Source: Epinephelus fuscoguttatus (taxonomy: Eukaryota > Chordata > Actinopteri > Perciformes > Serranidae). From it: a stretch of 64,000 nucleotides of DNA. The notes under the pieces are model-generated. The model saw only the letters and a program-made list of their open reading frames with translations. It had not been told where the DNA came from and did no database searches. The translations under genes were made by a program, and so were the position numbers. Position 1 is the first letter of the stretch. Each line of letters begins with the position of its first letter. The DNA is taken from the NCBI RefSeq assembly GCF_011397635.1, contig NC_064756.1, positions 20,204,907 to 20,268,906 of the forward strand, read 5' to 3'. Shown here in pieces: positions 29,201-38,500 of the stretch.

Positions 29201-31181
29201 CACCGTGCGTAGTCAAGCGCAGTCAGTCACATAACTCTTTATGGTTCATCTCTTGTACATTGACTGTTGTACAACTTTATTGTGTGTCACATAGTGTGTG
29301 ACCCTGTGAGCCGCAGTGCTATCACTGTTTGCACCAAGATAAGGTTGAATAACTGTCAATGGCTGATAGGAGAAACGCCATAAAAGAGAGATGACCACCA
29401 TAAAACTAGACACACGTGCAGGAGGAACCACACAGGATCCCCCTTTTTAAACTTAAAAAACTGAAGCAGAGTCTTCATATTTTGTTCAGATGTAACTCTG
29501 ATCTGATGTTGTTCAGCTCCCTCTACAACATGTAAAGGAACACACAGTCTTTGTTACTGAATTCATCTTTATCATCTTATCTTAGCGTTGTATAAGGGTT
29601 TGTTTTGACCTTCCCAGTCCCACGTTCTGTCATGTTTTATCTCCCCAAATCAGATTAGACTGTAGATTAGCCACGCTAAAGACCACTGGTTGATGGGTTT
29701 GCAGCCGTGGCCTGGCCTTGGTGTGTGTGTGTGTGTGTTTGTGTGAGAATATGGTCTTGTTTTTGCATGCTCATGGTAACAGATGAGGGTCCTAAGAGTT
29801 TTTGCTGCCTTTGCTTTGGGTTTGAACCAACATGGATGGATGTTTTTATAACACGCACACAAACACCACCCCTTCACGTGCTGTCTTTGCTACAGGTGAG
29901 TGCATGCACAGTATATATTCTCTGCTATATATGGCAGAGAACATATACTGTGCATGCATGTAAATATATATTTATATATAGTCTCGTCATCTGTTTGCTC
30001 TCATCTCACGTTGCTTTCAGTGTAAAGAGGAAATTGCATCTGTGTAGTGTATGTTACAATCATGTTTAATGCCAAATAAGAGGTTGTGGATCTCTCATCG
30101 GAGCTGCTATGGCTCAGAGGGGTCGTCCATGAATCAGAAGGTCAGCGGTCGATCCCCAACTATTCCAGCCCACATGTGGAAGCGTCCTTGAATAAGATTG
30201 GTGTGTGTGCGTGTTTAAAAACTGAGTAGCAGGTGACTCCTTGTATGGTAGCCTCAGCCACCAGTGTATGATGTGTGTGTGACTGGGTGAATGTGTCTGG
30301 TAGTGTGAAAAGCACTTAGAGTGGTCGGAAGACTAGGAAGGACATATACAAATGCAGGTCCATCATTTCATTTTAACCCAAAAACTGCTGCTAAATGATC
30401 ATTTTGATTTTGTCCAGAACTGAGACCCATTATTTGTGATTTTAATACTTAAATCTGATGGACTCATTGACTCCAGTGATCACAAACCATGTGACACTTG
30501 TTACCAGTTCAATCAGATGATTAATTTGTTGCTGTGTGCCGCAGTGACTTTAATAACAGGGTGTCATGACACACCTTGTTTACCCAGCAGTTTGCACTCA
30601 CCTGTATCACCACTCATACAGGCACCTGTCGTGCCACCACAGTGAAATGTCACAGGTGAATGACCGGTCCACGCTGCAGCCTGACCTCACATGGCTGTGA
30701 GTGTGTGTGGCTTTGTGTTGTGCTGAAAAGCCATCAGTCCTGTTGACATAACTGTTTTCCCTCTCAGGGTGCTGATCGTGATGATGCGGGCGTTTTGTGT
30801 TGCTAAATACGGTGCTTTCACTGTCATCATTGTGATTGTTCAGCAACATTGTTTGTCATCAGTCATCGTAACCTGACAACAGGTGAAGAGTTGATTTGTA
30901 CTGTGCATAATTTAGGATGTGTGTGTGAGTCAGAGTCAACCCTCAAATCACTGTTTTTATTGTTCAGCTACAGAACAGAATAGAAAGTCGTTATTGTCAC
31001 TGTACAGAAAACAACGAACTGACCAGTGCAGTAAAAATGTCACAGGAAAACACACACAGAAGTCCAAACACGCTCAACCCTCAGAAGTATGAATCCTCAA
31101 TGAAAAATGTAAAAAAAAAAAATGTGTACAAATATTATAATTGGAGTGCTGTCCTGTACCTTTTGTACACATTTTTTACAG

Positions 31182-31218
<37 letters not shown>

Positions 31219-34200
31219 AAATAAATGAATAAATAAATATCCACAGCCGACAACACAGATTCTAAAGTACGAGGTAAAAGAAACACCCCCTGTAAAATTA
31301 CACTAGAATAAGATATGTTTATTTAAACAGTACCATTCAGACACAAGGCAATTCAAAGTGTTTGACAGGGGTAAAAAAAAATACATAAAATATATTGAAT
31401 AGAAAATGTTAAAATTGCATTTAAATAACAATAAATACATATATTTAAAAAAAAAAAAAAAAAAGGAAAACAGTTTTTAAAGATGATTTTTAAAAAAGCA
31501 AAAACAAGCAAATAAGTAGTTGCAGATTTAAGAAAAGGTATATTTATTAATTAATTTTATTATTTTGAATTTAATTTTTTACTTTTAGTAATTTTTTTTC
31601 TCCTTTGCACACAGGAATATGGTGATTACTTCTTTAATGATGCTGTGTATTAAAAAAAAACAAATAAATAAATAGGTAAAAAATGAAAAAGTCATGTTAT
31701 TGGAAAGCCAAAGTGAACTATAATGTTTTAAGCCTCGATTTAACCCTTTGAAATCTTTGAAAATTGGCTTGATTTTATTTTTCAGAAACATGGAAATTAG
31801 GCAATGAGAAATTCATAAAATGGCCAGAACATTGGCAAGATATTAAAAAGTTGTAAGAAGTTTAGTAACAAAGATATTACTCAAAAAGTAACCAAAAACA
31901 AGAAAAGTTAAAAAAGTAAAAAGTCACAAAAACCCATAAAAATATAAACTACCTGAGAAACATTGCTAAAAATTGATTACATTTTCTGGAACATCATTTA
32001 AACATAATTTTAAATAGATATTTAGAACTTGACATTTCCCAAGTTTTTTGATAATTTTCTAATAATAATAATAATAATAACACCTTTCTAATAATGCTCA
32101 TTCCTTTCTTCCCCCATGTTTTCAATAGAAATCAATCCTTTTTTTTTTTTAGGTTTTGATGTTTAAATGCTTGTGAAAGGAACCTGAACGCAGCACATGA
32201 AATTGAATGTTGATCCAGGTTTAAAAGGGTTAAATGAGTAAACTATTTTAGCAGACCTCAGATATTCAGCTTGTTCCACAGGTGGGCGAGCATTGAGACT
32301 AAATGTAGTAAACGTGTCCCAGATGACCTGAGGGGGCTGGATGCTTCACATTTTTACAAGTAAATCAGAAATGTATTTAAGCCTGAGGACATTTACTGCG
32401 TTCTAAAGCACTTTAAGTATCGCACTTCATATTGTAATTCACAGTGAAATCAATGTTTACCCAGACAATAATTTAAGGATGGTGATGGTCTGTGTGTGCA
32501 ACACGTCAGTCCAGGTTGAGATATTACGAAGAGGATTATTTGTGGACATTTTAGTGACCCGTAGCTCCACTTACATGTCAGAGTTTTCTCTTGACTAACA
32601 CTTCAGGCCGTGACAGGATATCTTGAAAACAAATGGTCAGACTTGTCCAGGACCCCGTGTTGGATCAGTGCCACTCCAAACCAGTCTGATGACTGTTTGA
32701 CTTGTGGATGTGTTTTGGAGGAGGGTGAGCGGTGCGCTTACTGTACACTTAACAAGAAATACTGCCAAGACCAACAGCTCTTTACAGCTATGTGGACTTC
32801 CAGGAAGTTTCCAGTGTAGTTTGAACATTTGAGTCAAGGACACACACATTACAGTGGATACACAACAAGGGCCAGTGAGGGATAGTGTGCTGGTGACTTT
32901 CCTCACATGCCCTGTTGCCTAACCCATTACAGTGCATCACATGACTGTTTGTTTGGTGCATTTCAGAGGGCATCCTGTGACCTTACACATGCACAAACAC
33001 AAGATGCTTCTCGAACTGAGCCATGACTGACGGTAAAGATCATTTTCTCACACCACAGTGTATCCCGTGACCTGTAACAGAAGACCTGGCTTGCTTTAGA
33101 CAGTTTTCTACTTTTAGTGCTCCTGCACTGCCACCGTCCACTCCTGATTCATAAACATGGCAGCTTAGGTGGTGAGAAGCCTGAGACTAGAGGACAGTCT
33201 GTCTGAGCACAGCTTGTCCTCATGCTTCACTAAGAGAGTGCTCTGAGTGTGAATGAAGCTGGTGAATGTGGTGGTGGTGGTGTGAGAGTGGGTGCAGGCT
33301 CCTGTCGAGAGCTGGCCGGACAGCCTGTTTTGGTATAAACACAGTTCTGTCGCCCAGATTTTACACCTGCAGCACAGCTGCTGTGTGAGTGTGTTAGACG
33401 GCAGCTTTCACTTCTGTCACAACATATTTTAGATACTGTCAGTAATCAGTAATTCTGCAGACTCCTCAGTGTAATGTCGGTGGAAGGGGTTTGTTGAAAT
33501 GTATTTCAGGTGGTTGTGAGTGATGTTGCTGCCATCTTGTGGACATTTCTTGTTAGTTACATCACAAACTTTACTAAGCACTGTTCTGAGGAAATGAGTC
33601 ATGGGGTGTCCTTCCACATGGTCATTGAGTAAAATACTGTCAACAGTGAATGGAACTGTTTCAGCAGGAGCACAGAGAGGGAGCTGAAGTATGGAAATTA
33701 ATCTTGAACACTGCTACATTTAAAGCAATCTCCTTAATTTAAAGACATTAGATCAGAGATGCATATGTCTGCATACTATTGTGTAAGCTGATATTACTAT
33801 ATTTGTCACTTTTAACCATTTACCAAAAAACACTTCCTGGAGGAAGAAAACTTTGTTTTTCCTCGCATGTCTCCACGGTGAACAAAGAATCCAAAAAGAA
33901 GAAAATTCTTAGTGTAGTATAATCTAAGTGTCATTTATCCAGCCGTTTGTTCAGTACTCTCCAGATGCATGCATTTTCACTAAAACCTCATATTTTAAAA
34001 CAGAACTGACAGTGAAACGTATCTATCCTCTCTTCAAAGCCAGACTCCATTGACAAAAACACCAATTTTACCTCACTGAACACAGGAGCTACTGGTCCTT
34101 CACTGCCCTTGTGAGTTAGTTTGTTTGTCTTTATTGTTTGACTATGGTGATTTAAAGAGTTAGTTCGGATTCACCAAAGTCATAAATAACACAAACAAAC

Positions 34201-35557
34201 GAAGTGATCGAGACAGTGGTAGACCAGCAGCTCCTTTGTTCAGCATGGTAAAATTGCTGTATTTATCATTGGAGTCTGGCTTTGGAAAGAGCATAGATAA
34301 GTTTCTCTGTCAGGTCAGTTCTCTACCTAAAGAGCTGTCTGTCTGGGAGGTAGTGAGCACACGACTGGATAAATGAGACTTGGATTATACTGCACAAGTG
34401 CAGTGTGTGCGAGTTTGTAAACTGATGTATCAGTGTAGTTTTACTGTTGTTGAATGCGGCCCCCTGCGATTCCAGTTCATCAAGAACGTACGCCTTTTTT
34501 AGATTGTGCGTTCACTGTGGAGGCATGGGGGCTAAAAAGTATTCTTCACAAATTTAACATAACACAGTGTGAATAATTCATACACAAATGGTCCTTTGGG
34601 GCTTGAAGTATTCCTTTAAAGCTTAAACTGTACCTTCTCACCACTGTTAATAAATACGTATATTTGCATTGGAATCATGTAGGAATATTAGTTCATATTT
34701 GTCAGCTTTAGAACACCAGATGTAGTATAGGTCAGTGATTCCCAACTGGTGGGTTGTGGTCCAAAAGTGGGTCGTGGTCCGCAAGTGACTTGCTAACATG
34801 TCAAGTTTGTAAAAAAACATACTTTTTTTTTGAAGTATGGTGAATTTCCAGGACACAGACTGTTATTTTGAAATGCGGTTTCATGCTGTAGAGTGAGTGA
34901 CTAATGGACAGCTACTTAACAGAGACAGCAAACTAGCTCGACAGCATGGTCAAATGCAAGTATGACATAGAATGTATTAAACTTTGGGGACCTTGAACTA
35001 ATAACTAAGCCCAAATCTGGACCTTGTGGCTGGACCAGTTGGGAACCACTGGTACAGGTGATGTCGTAGCCACTCCAGTGTCTTTATAGTATTGAAAAGG
35101 TTTTATTTATATGTTCGACTATATCCATTGTAACCCTCCTCGTCCTTGTCCTCTTTCTCGCTGTCTTCCTCTGCAGGTGATCACCTGTTTCGGACTCTCT
35201 GTGCTGTCCTACCGCTACGTGGGCTTTGCCGTGGTGGCCCTGCTGGTGGAGATAAACTCTGTGTTCCTCCACCTCAGGCAAATGCTGCGTATGGCCAGCA
35301 ACACCAAAGGCACGCAGTACCGGGTCAACAGCATTATCAACCTGGGCACGTACGTGGTGTTCCGCATCAACACGCTGGCCTGGATGACCCGCTGGCTGGT
35401 GCTCAACAGGGACAAGGTGCCCCTCCTGGCCTACACGCTGGGCAGCGTGGGTATGGCCATCATGACAGCCATGAATATTGTCCTGTTTTATCGGCTACTC
35501 AGGAGCGACTTTCTGAAGAGCAGCACTCGGGAGACCAAGAAAGAGAAGGAGATGTAG
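2146..35557 (+). CDS. tlcd2: TLC domain-containing protein 2 (TLCD2), four-exon gene
   Basis: Joining 2146-2324, 3997-4079, 9370-9452 and 35177-35557 gives 242 codons including the TAG stop (241 residues), close to the roughly 250-265 of vertebrate TLCD1/TLCD2. Every junction has a GT donor and AG acceptor, and the phases fit without adjustment. The protein is hydrophobic with several membrane segments. It shows WKWRN (residues 38-42), HPQMAEDLI after the first junction, GYFIYDFFDM, the LLFHHIV histidine pair (112-113), RYVGF with a helix ending in EINSVFLHLR, and a basic Lys/Glu-rich tail. These fit TLCD2 better than TLCD1, as I remember the human proteins. TLCD1/TLCD2 and worm FLD-1 are known to affect membrane fluidity by limiting long-chain polyunsaturated phospholipids; enzymatic activity is unsettled. 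The start has purine-poor context (cagccATGG) but G at +4 and begins the conserved N-terminus. Intron 3 (25.7 kb) is swollen by transposons. Confidence 0.9.
2325..3996. other. tlcd2 intron 1
   Basis: 1.67 kb from GTGAGT to TTTCAG. Apart from the SINE-like copy at 3090-3345 it is AT-rich with no recognised element or exon. Confidence 0.75.
3090..3345 (-). mobile_element. tRNA-headed SINE-like interspersed repeat, minus strand
   Basis: On the minus strand this has the layout of a very common teleost repeat: a head ending in 'cctcacagcaagaaggttcc', a polymerase III B-box-like GGTTCGAACC (3287-3296 reversed), then the conserved stretches around 'ccaaagacatgcaggttaat' and 'gggctgacacatagagacag'. 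The same family recurs near 23.7-24.4 kb. The family name is not asserted. The open frame across it is not a gene. Confidence 0.7.
3997..4079 (+). CDS. tlcd2: tlcd2 coding exon 2
   Basis: 83 nt, preceded by a TTTCAG acceptor (3991-3996) and followed by a GTGAGT donor at 4080. It completes the split Cys codon 60 and encodes FFLHPQMAEDLIETHSVFSH and on to the first base of Gly88. The HPQMA-DLI segment matches the equivalent loop of vertebrate TLCD2. The exon is too short to stand out as an open frame and was found by similarity and phase. Confidence 0.88.
4747..5510. mobile_element. hAT-like non-autonomous element (MITE)
   Basis: About 764 bp with imperfect inverted termini: the left end reads TAGGGTTGCAGCAGTATGAG and the right end, reversed, reads TAGGGGGCTGCAACGATATA. 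'TAGGG.TGCA.CGATA' ends are typical of teleost hAT-derived MITEs. No transposase frame is present. An 8-bp target duplication is not clean, so the limits are approximate. Confidence 0.5.
7057..8037. mobile_element. Common teleost interspersed repeat, with fold-back fragment inside
   Basis: The left part ('cccatagacccccatgttaa', 'cagcagaaataaacatgtta') and right part ('acagctaatttccctgttta' to 'tatacagtctgtga') match, from memory, a high-copy teleost element of unclear class. The segment around 7562-7630 ('gcagtggtagaccagca') instead matches the core of the fold-back family at 34 kb, suggesting a nested insertion. No coding capacity. Confidence 0.45.
9370..9452 (+). CDS. tlcd2: tlcd2 coding exon 3
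   Basis: 83 nt, with acceptor TCCTCACAG ending at 9369 and donor GTAGGT from 9453. It completes Gly88 and encodes YFIYDFFDMITNQKLSQAWE through LLFHHIV (89-115). The GYF.YD...D and HH motifs are hallmarks of the TLC domain. It ends in phase 0, matching exon 4. Confidence 0.9.
12190..13165. mobile_element. Possible interspersed repeat block
   Basis: The segment near 12296-12400 ('gcgcatggtctaaagtccat', 'ggtgcaagtgcatttagggt') and the segment near 13030-13150 ('gacgcaagtgcacttgctat', 'gaaattagcaatgacagatg') resemble the two sides of a repeated teleost element. Exact ends and class cannot be fixed. No coding capacity. Confidence 0.3.
13617..13800. repeat. Possible teleost repeat fragment
   Basis: The run 'gggacagtgcacattaatta' followed by 'aatgtgccagatttagccat' and 'ggctaattttcatctgcaat' looks like a familiar teleost interspersed repeat. 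Boundaries and class are uncertain and no duplication was found. Confidence 0.3.
15056..15300 (+). mobile_element. Fragment of the MITE family seen at 49.0 kb and 59.4 kb
   Basis: About 245 bp nearly identical to the internal part of the element at 49004-49479, sharing 'gtgaaaagttgtggatggta', 'ctgttggggtacctagcaca' and 'gtctgttgattggtcaatag'. Neither terminal repeat is present, so this copy is truncated on both sides. Confidence 0.75.
16735..17460. repeat. Degenerate ~48-bp AT-rich tandem repeat
   Basis: Roughly 14 diverged units follow each other with a core like 'cacaaatttacgagaaaaaa' then 'tcagatattctctgagatta'. Unit length varies from about 42 to 55 bp through indels in the A run. The same motif reappears in reverse orientation just outside (about 17994-18015). 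No reading frame is conserved, so it is treated as minisatellite-like DNA rather than coding. Confidence 0.8.
18474..20096 (-). mobile_element. Tc1/mariner transposon, copy 1, in tlcd2 intron 3
   Basis: A complete 1623-bp element, flanked by the TA duplication (18472-18473 and 20097-20098). Ends are CAGTACAGGCC... and ...GGCCTGTACTG. The inverted repeats are about 273 bp (18474-18746 and 19824-20096), far longer than minimal Tc1 ends. The left repeat includes the last ~36 codons of the transposase gene, which runs on the minus strand. It is nearly identical to copy 2 at 42365-43992 and lies in the same orientation. The transposase is broken, so movement would need protein from elsewhere. Confidence 0.95.
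18637..19683 (-). pseudogene. Tc1-type transposase pseudogene, copy 1
   Basis: DD34E-type transposase (about 350 codons when intact) on the minus strand, ATG at 19683-19681 and stop at 18639-18637. The N-terminal helix-turn-helix region is visible (RKIAKTLNVSPSG). DDE motifs are present in pieces: WSDESKFEIF, FQQDNDPKHTS and PPQSPDLNPIEMVW. Breaks, judged against copy 2: a 2-bp insertion giving TAA at 19563-19561; a 1-bp loss near 19540; 4-bp and 2-bp losses near 19165-19185 that replace the Arg-rich VFVRRRK segment; and a 1-bp loss in the C run near 19065. Not functional. Confidence 0.92.
20238..20289. repeat. (AC)26 microsatellite
   Basis: A perfect AC array follows a short imperfect lead-in from 20226. 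It lies 140 bp beyond the Tc1 copy in tlcd2 intron 3. Reading frames across it are simple Thr-His or Cys-Val repeats and are not genes. Confidence 0.95.
23735..23948 (-). mobile_element. SINE-like repeat, minus strand, of the 3.1 kb family
   Basis: Shares 'ctgcatgtctttggactgtg', 'gggagaacatgcaaactctg' and 'ccactgcattactgtgccac' with the family at 3090-3345. The B-box equivalent is mutated here ('ggggttttaaccagg'). Its head end abuts a plus-strand partial copy of the same family at 23949. Confidence 0.65.
23949..24442 (+). mobile_element. Plus-strand partial copy of the same SINE-like repeat, interrupted
   Basis: Body sequence 'ataggtgtgaatttgagggt' to 'ttgtctgtctc' (23949-23994) stops and resumes at about 24313 with 'atgtgtcagccctgtgatag', continuing to the tail 'gataagcagttacagaaaat'. 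In unbroken copies these two parts adjoin, so 23995-24312 (about 318 bp) looks like an insertion of unidentified sequence. The tRNA-like head is missing. Confidence 0.55.
26497..27236 (+). pseudogene. L2/CR1-group LINE reverse transcriptase fragment, inactive
   Basis: A 5'- and 3'-truncated reverse transcriptase. Visible motifs are LQGSVLGPLLFLLYLFPLGH (equivalent of PQGSVLGP), LKLNCNKS, HIRNLGIIF and HAFVTSRLDYCNSLLYG, then, after two stop codons (27010-27018 region), HKLHWLP. The catalytic YADD motif reads LASD (26608-26619), removing one metal-binding Asp. With the missing ends and stops the copy is dead. Assignment to the L2/CR1 group is from the motif style remembered from teleost LINEs. 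Confidence 0.85.
28967..28987 (+). repeat. G21 homopolymer
   Basis: Twenty-one consecutive G residues preceded by eight T residues, within tlcd2 intron 3. Such a run can form a G-quadruplex on the plus strand (sense transcript) and is prone to length error in sequencing, so its exact length is uncertain. Confidence 0.9.
29720..29742. repeat. Short TG microsatellite
   Basis: A short TG tract of about 20 bp within tlcd2 intron 3. Frames across it are low complexity. Confidence 0.8.
29901..29958. other. Near-perfect 58-nt hairpin in tlcd2 intron 3
   Basis: Arms 29901-29925 and 29934-29958 (25 nt each) are inverted copies with a single mismatch around an 8-nt loop. The left arm starts TGCATGCACAGTATAT and the right arm ends ATACTGTGCATGCA. 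On a minus-strand transcript the mismatch becomes a G-U pair, giving a fully paired 25-bp stem; on the plus strand it is an A-C mismatch. Size suits a small-RNA precursor stem only marginally, and no miRNA family was recognised. It could equally be a relic of a small palindromic element. Confidence 0.7.
30102..30366 (+). mobile_element. tRNA-derived SINE with L2-type tail
   Basis: The head has an A-box-like TGGCTCAGAGG (30110-30120) and a B-box-like GGTCGATCC (30147-30155). The tail 'aagcacttagagtggtcgga' followed by 'atacaaatgcaggtccatca' matches the 3' ends of several teleost SINEs that borrow L2 LINE machinery. The copy is diverged and without a clear target duplication. Confidence 0.65.
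31187..31214. repeat. (CA)14 microsatellite followed by AAAT repeats
   Basis: A CA array in tlcd2 intron 3, followed by imperfect AAAT/GAAT tetranucleotides to about 31240. Beyond it, to about 32100, the sequence is AT-rich with a 20-bp A run ending at 31464 and an (AAT)n at about 32061-32080. Confidence 0.9.
33815..34619. mobile_element. Fold-back (palindromic) element, copy 1
   Basis: Two long arms read as inverted copies of each other. For example 34041-34091 ('ccagactccattgacaaaaa'...) pairs with 34229-34281, and 'tctccacggtgaacaaagaatc' at about 33868-33890 pairs with 'tgtgcgttcactgtggaggc' at about 34505-34525. The right end is 'gaagtattcctttaa', the same terminus as the element at 36374-37376. 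The left limit is unclear. No coding capacity. Confidence 0.6.
34733..35051. mobile_element. hAT-type MITE with clear 8-bp target duplication
   Basis: A 319-bp element with 18-bp terminal inverted repeats (CAGTGATTCCCAACTGGT and its complement, one mismatch). It is flanked by GTATAGGT (34725-34732) and GTACAGGT (35052-35059), an 8-bp duplication with one difference. CAGTG ends plus 8-bp duplication are diagnostic of the hAT superfamily (Charlie-like ends). Non-autonomous. It sits only 125 bp before tlcd2 exon 4. Confidence 0.85.
35177..35557 (+). CDS. tlcd2: tlcd2 coding exon 4 (last)
   Basis: 381 nt with a strong polypyrimidine tract and CTGCAG acceptor (35171-35176), encoding residues 116-241 and TAG at 35555-35557. 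It carries the remaining TLC helices: VITCFGLSVLSYRYVGF, an EINSVFLHLR helix end, and a helix around GSVGMAIMTAMNIVLFYRLL. The tail TRETKKEKEM is charged. GC content and codon use are far above the flanking intron, as expected for a real exon. Confidence 0.93.
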   Translation: MITCFGLSVLSYRYVGFAVVALLVEINSVFLHLRQMLRMASNTKGTQYRVNSIINLGTYVVFRINTLAWMTRWLVLNRDKVPLLAYTLGSVGMAIMTAMNIVLFYRLLRSDFLKSSTRETKKEKEM

Positions 35558-38500
35558 AGAGGAGGGGACGCAAGAAGGATTATAATTCACAAACACACTC
35601 TCTAATGTATGTTGATGCCCTGTGGCTGAGATTTGGTACTTGTGTGTAATATACTCAAAGCTTTATCTCTCATACTCTACAGGTACATGCACACAAGGTG
35701 TAGTCAAATGGTCTTACTTCAAACACAAGTCACACACAGCCATTGTGTTAAAGCTACATTTAGCTGTAGTTTTAACTTTAGGCTCGTGTATGTGTGTGTG
35801 GTCCAGTCATCCTTAAGCACCATTAGTGACTCACTAATGGTAGATCCTGGGATTCTTCATATATACAATGTAAGGCCTTGCAAAATGACACCAAACGCCT
35901 TATTTCCCACAGGGTGTTTCAGTTACATCTGTTCTATTTACTCTAAGTGAAGACGCACTGTTTGTAGAACGAACCTACCAACGCTCCTGTATGTTGCCAT
36001 ATCAAACATAGCAAACAAGTACGAATATTTTAAGAATATCTTTTTAATCATGTATATTTACATACACTATTGTGGGCTATTTAAACTCTCACATGACGTT
36101 TATACACCTCTGAGCTAAAACAAAAAAAAACAGTGAACTCAAAACTCTTTCAGCATAGCAGAGGTGAATATCTCTCCTCTTTTCCAATAAATCTCAACTC
36201 AGAAAAACACCCGCTACCTCAGAAAGCTCGTACCTATTCTTTGCCTCTCTCTGACACAGGCTGCGATGTCAGTGTTCAGCAGGTTCTTTGTTATAAGAGC
36301 AGGAAAACATAAAGATAAAAATCATATTGAAGAATTATGTTTGTAAGAATATACAGCAAATGCTAATCCTCACTTAAAGGAATACTTCACCCACAAAATG
36401 ACCAACTGTATCCTAATTTCGCACCACATTACCTTGAATTAGTGAAGAAAATTTCTGTTTTTTTCTGGCATGCCTCCATGGTGAATGGAGAATCCAAAAA
36501 ACTTAAAAAAAATTCATAAGGGTCCACTTTCAAAAACGGCAATAATATATCAACACTCAGTTACTCCCCCTTTGTTCTGTTGAATTCATCGAGAAAATTG
36601 TGCATTTCTCGTCTGCAGAAGAATCCAAAAACGGAGAAAATTCTTGATAAATTAAGGTCATAGGGGTCCGCCTTTAACAACAGCAAAAATATATCAGAAC
36701 AACTGTTTACAAACTCAGTCACTCCCCCTTGTTTTGTTGAATTCATCAAGAAAGTTTTGTTTTTCTTGTATGATTTTCTTTGATAAATTAAAGTCATAGG
36801 GGTCCATGTTTAATTGCAGCAAATCTATATAAAAAAGCTGTTTACAAACTCTCACACAACTCATGCAGTATAATCCAAGCATCATTCAGCCAGTCTTACA
36901 CTAAGTTATTCCTCTTCTTTTTGGTCTGTCACTAAAACCTTAATATTTAAAACACTTTCACATAAGCGTTCTCACACACAGACAGTTAACACCCTTGGGC
37001 TAGTGTGTGCGTTTAAACTCTGCTCGATGGCATGAGCAGAGTTCAAACGCATGCCCGTGCCTAGCTGCGCTACCCATATGCAGAAGTGTTTTAAATAATA
37101 ATGTCTTAATGAAAATGCACGTTCGGGAAATAATGAAGATACGGCTGTATAAATAAGACTTGTATCGTACAGGTCATATGAGAGTTAAACAGATGTTGTT
37201 ATATAGATTTGCTGTTGTTAAACTAGGACCCTTATTACTTCAATACATCAAGATTTTTTTCCGTTTTTGGATTCTTTGGCGTACGAGAAAAACAAAACTT
37301 TACTGGTGAACTCAACAGAACAAAGGGGAGTAACTGATGTACAAATGATCCTTTTTTGTGTGAAGTATTCCTTTAAAGAGTAAATAGGTTAATAGGGTGG
37401 TGGGTTAATGAATACCTTGAAGACGCATGTAAATAAAACACCAGGTTTTTATGTTGATGCCGAAGCAGAACAGCGTGATATTTTGTAGCGTAACAGTTGT
37501 GGCCATTTTGTGTTTTGCCAAGTTGTATTAAATTATCAAGGAGAAAAAAACAGCTTGTGCCCCTCAGATTGGAAACTGTGCTGGTCCCTGTGTCAGTAAA
37601 TCTTAGAGGAACAAAACAAAATCAAGTACATTCTGACTTAATTGGCTCGTGGATCAATTTCAAGCCATCACCACTGACATCTGCTTACATCAGCTTTCAG
37701 TAATGGATGGCACAGCTGTCCGCCGTATTTGCAAGTACTCTGGAAACCTGTCAAATGACAGAAAAGCAAAACAAGCTAAATGACAGACAGCGCTGCCGTA
37801 CAAACTTACATTTATCTTTTTATGGTCTGTATATACTCTTGTAGTGGTCTGTGATGGTTTATAGTGTGCAGCAGCTCAGATGTTATTCTTCATTTGGCCT
37901 TCGGAGGACAGCACACTCCTCAACATCACATCACTGATCAGCCAGAGGCATCTTTATTTTGCCTCCTGCCTTTCAATTTGAAATTGACAATAAGCACGGA
38001 GAGATGCAGAGAAATTCCTGAGGTCAGTGTTGGAACAAACAGGTCTGAGATCTGTGAATACAGCTGTTACACACACACGGCTGCCTACTTCTACCACCCA
38101 CATCATAGCAATACAGTCCTCGCACGGCATGGAAATACTTGATGCCATTTATGTTTTTCTTTATTTTTTGTGCGTGTATAATTTGTGGGGTTAAGTTGTG
38201 TGTATTTGTAATTTATTTGACCTAGAAAGAAGTTGTGGATTAAAGATAAAACGAACACAGTGTTCAATGGATGTCCCTGTTGTGAAAAACACTTGATTAC
38301 AGTGAAGCTGATGTGATTGCGTATGTATGTGTACGTTACCCGATTTCTACAAGGGCAAGCTCATCGTCGCCCTAAAACCAGGCTGTCTAACCATATTACA
38401 AACAAGATAAACAGAGGCAAACATACTGTACAGATAGAAATTGTAAACGCAGCTGATTAAATGATACAAACAAAAATTCAACTCTTTGTCCACGATAAAA

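Larger units (their letters stand above)
9453..35176. other. tlcd2 intron 3, 25.7 kb, transposon-rich
   Basis: Bounded by GTAGGT and CTGCAG in phase 0. It is at least five times longer than the other tlcd2 introns. Named elements inside are listed separately. Stretches with nothing I can identify: 9453-12189, 13801-15055, 15301-16734, 17461-18473, 20290-23734, 24443-26496, 27237-28966, 28988-29900 and 30366-33814 apart from microsatellites and A/T runs. Some of these may be old repeats or conserved non-coding DNA. Confidence 0.7.

Noticed and set aside
32610..32819. Cys-rich frame (CLTCGCVLEEGERCAYCTLN) that could look zinc-binding
   Set aside because: Spacing matches no finger type I know, the frame is short, and the opposite strand is equally open. 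Kept as chance.
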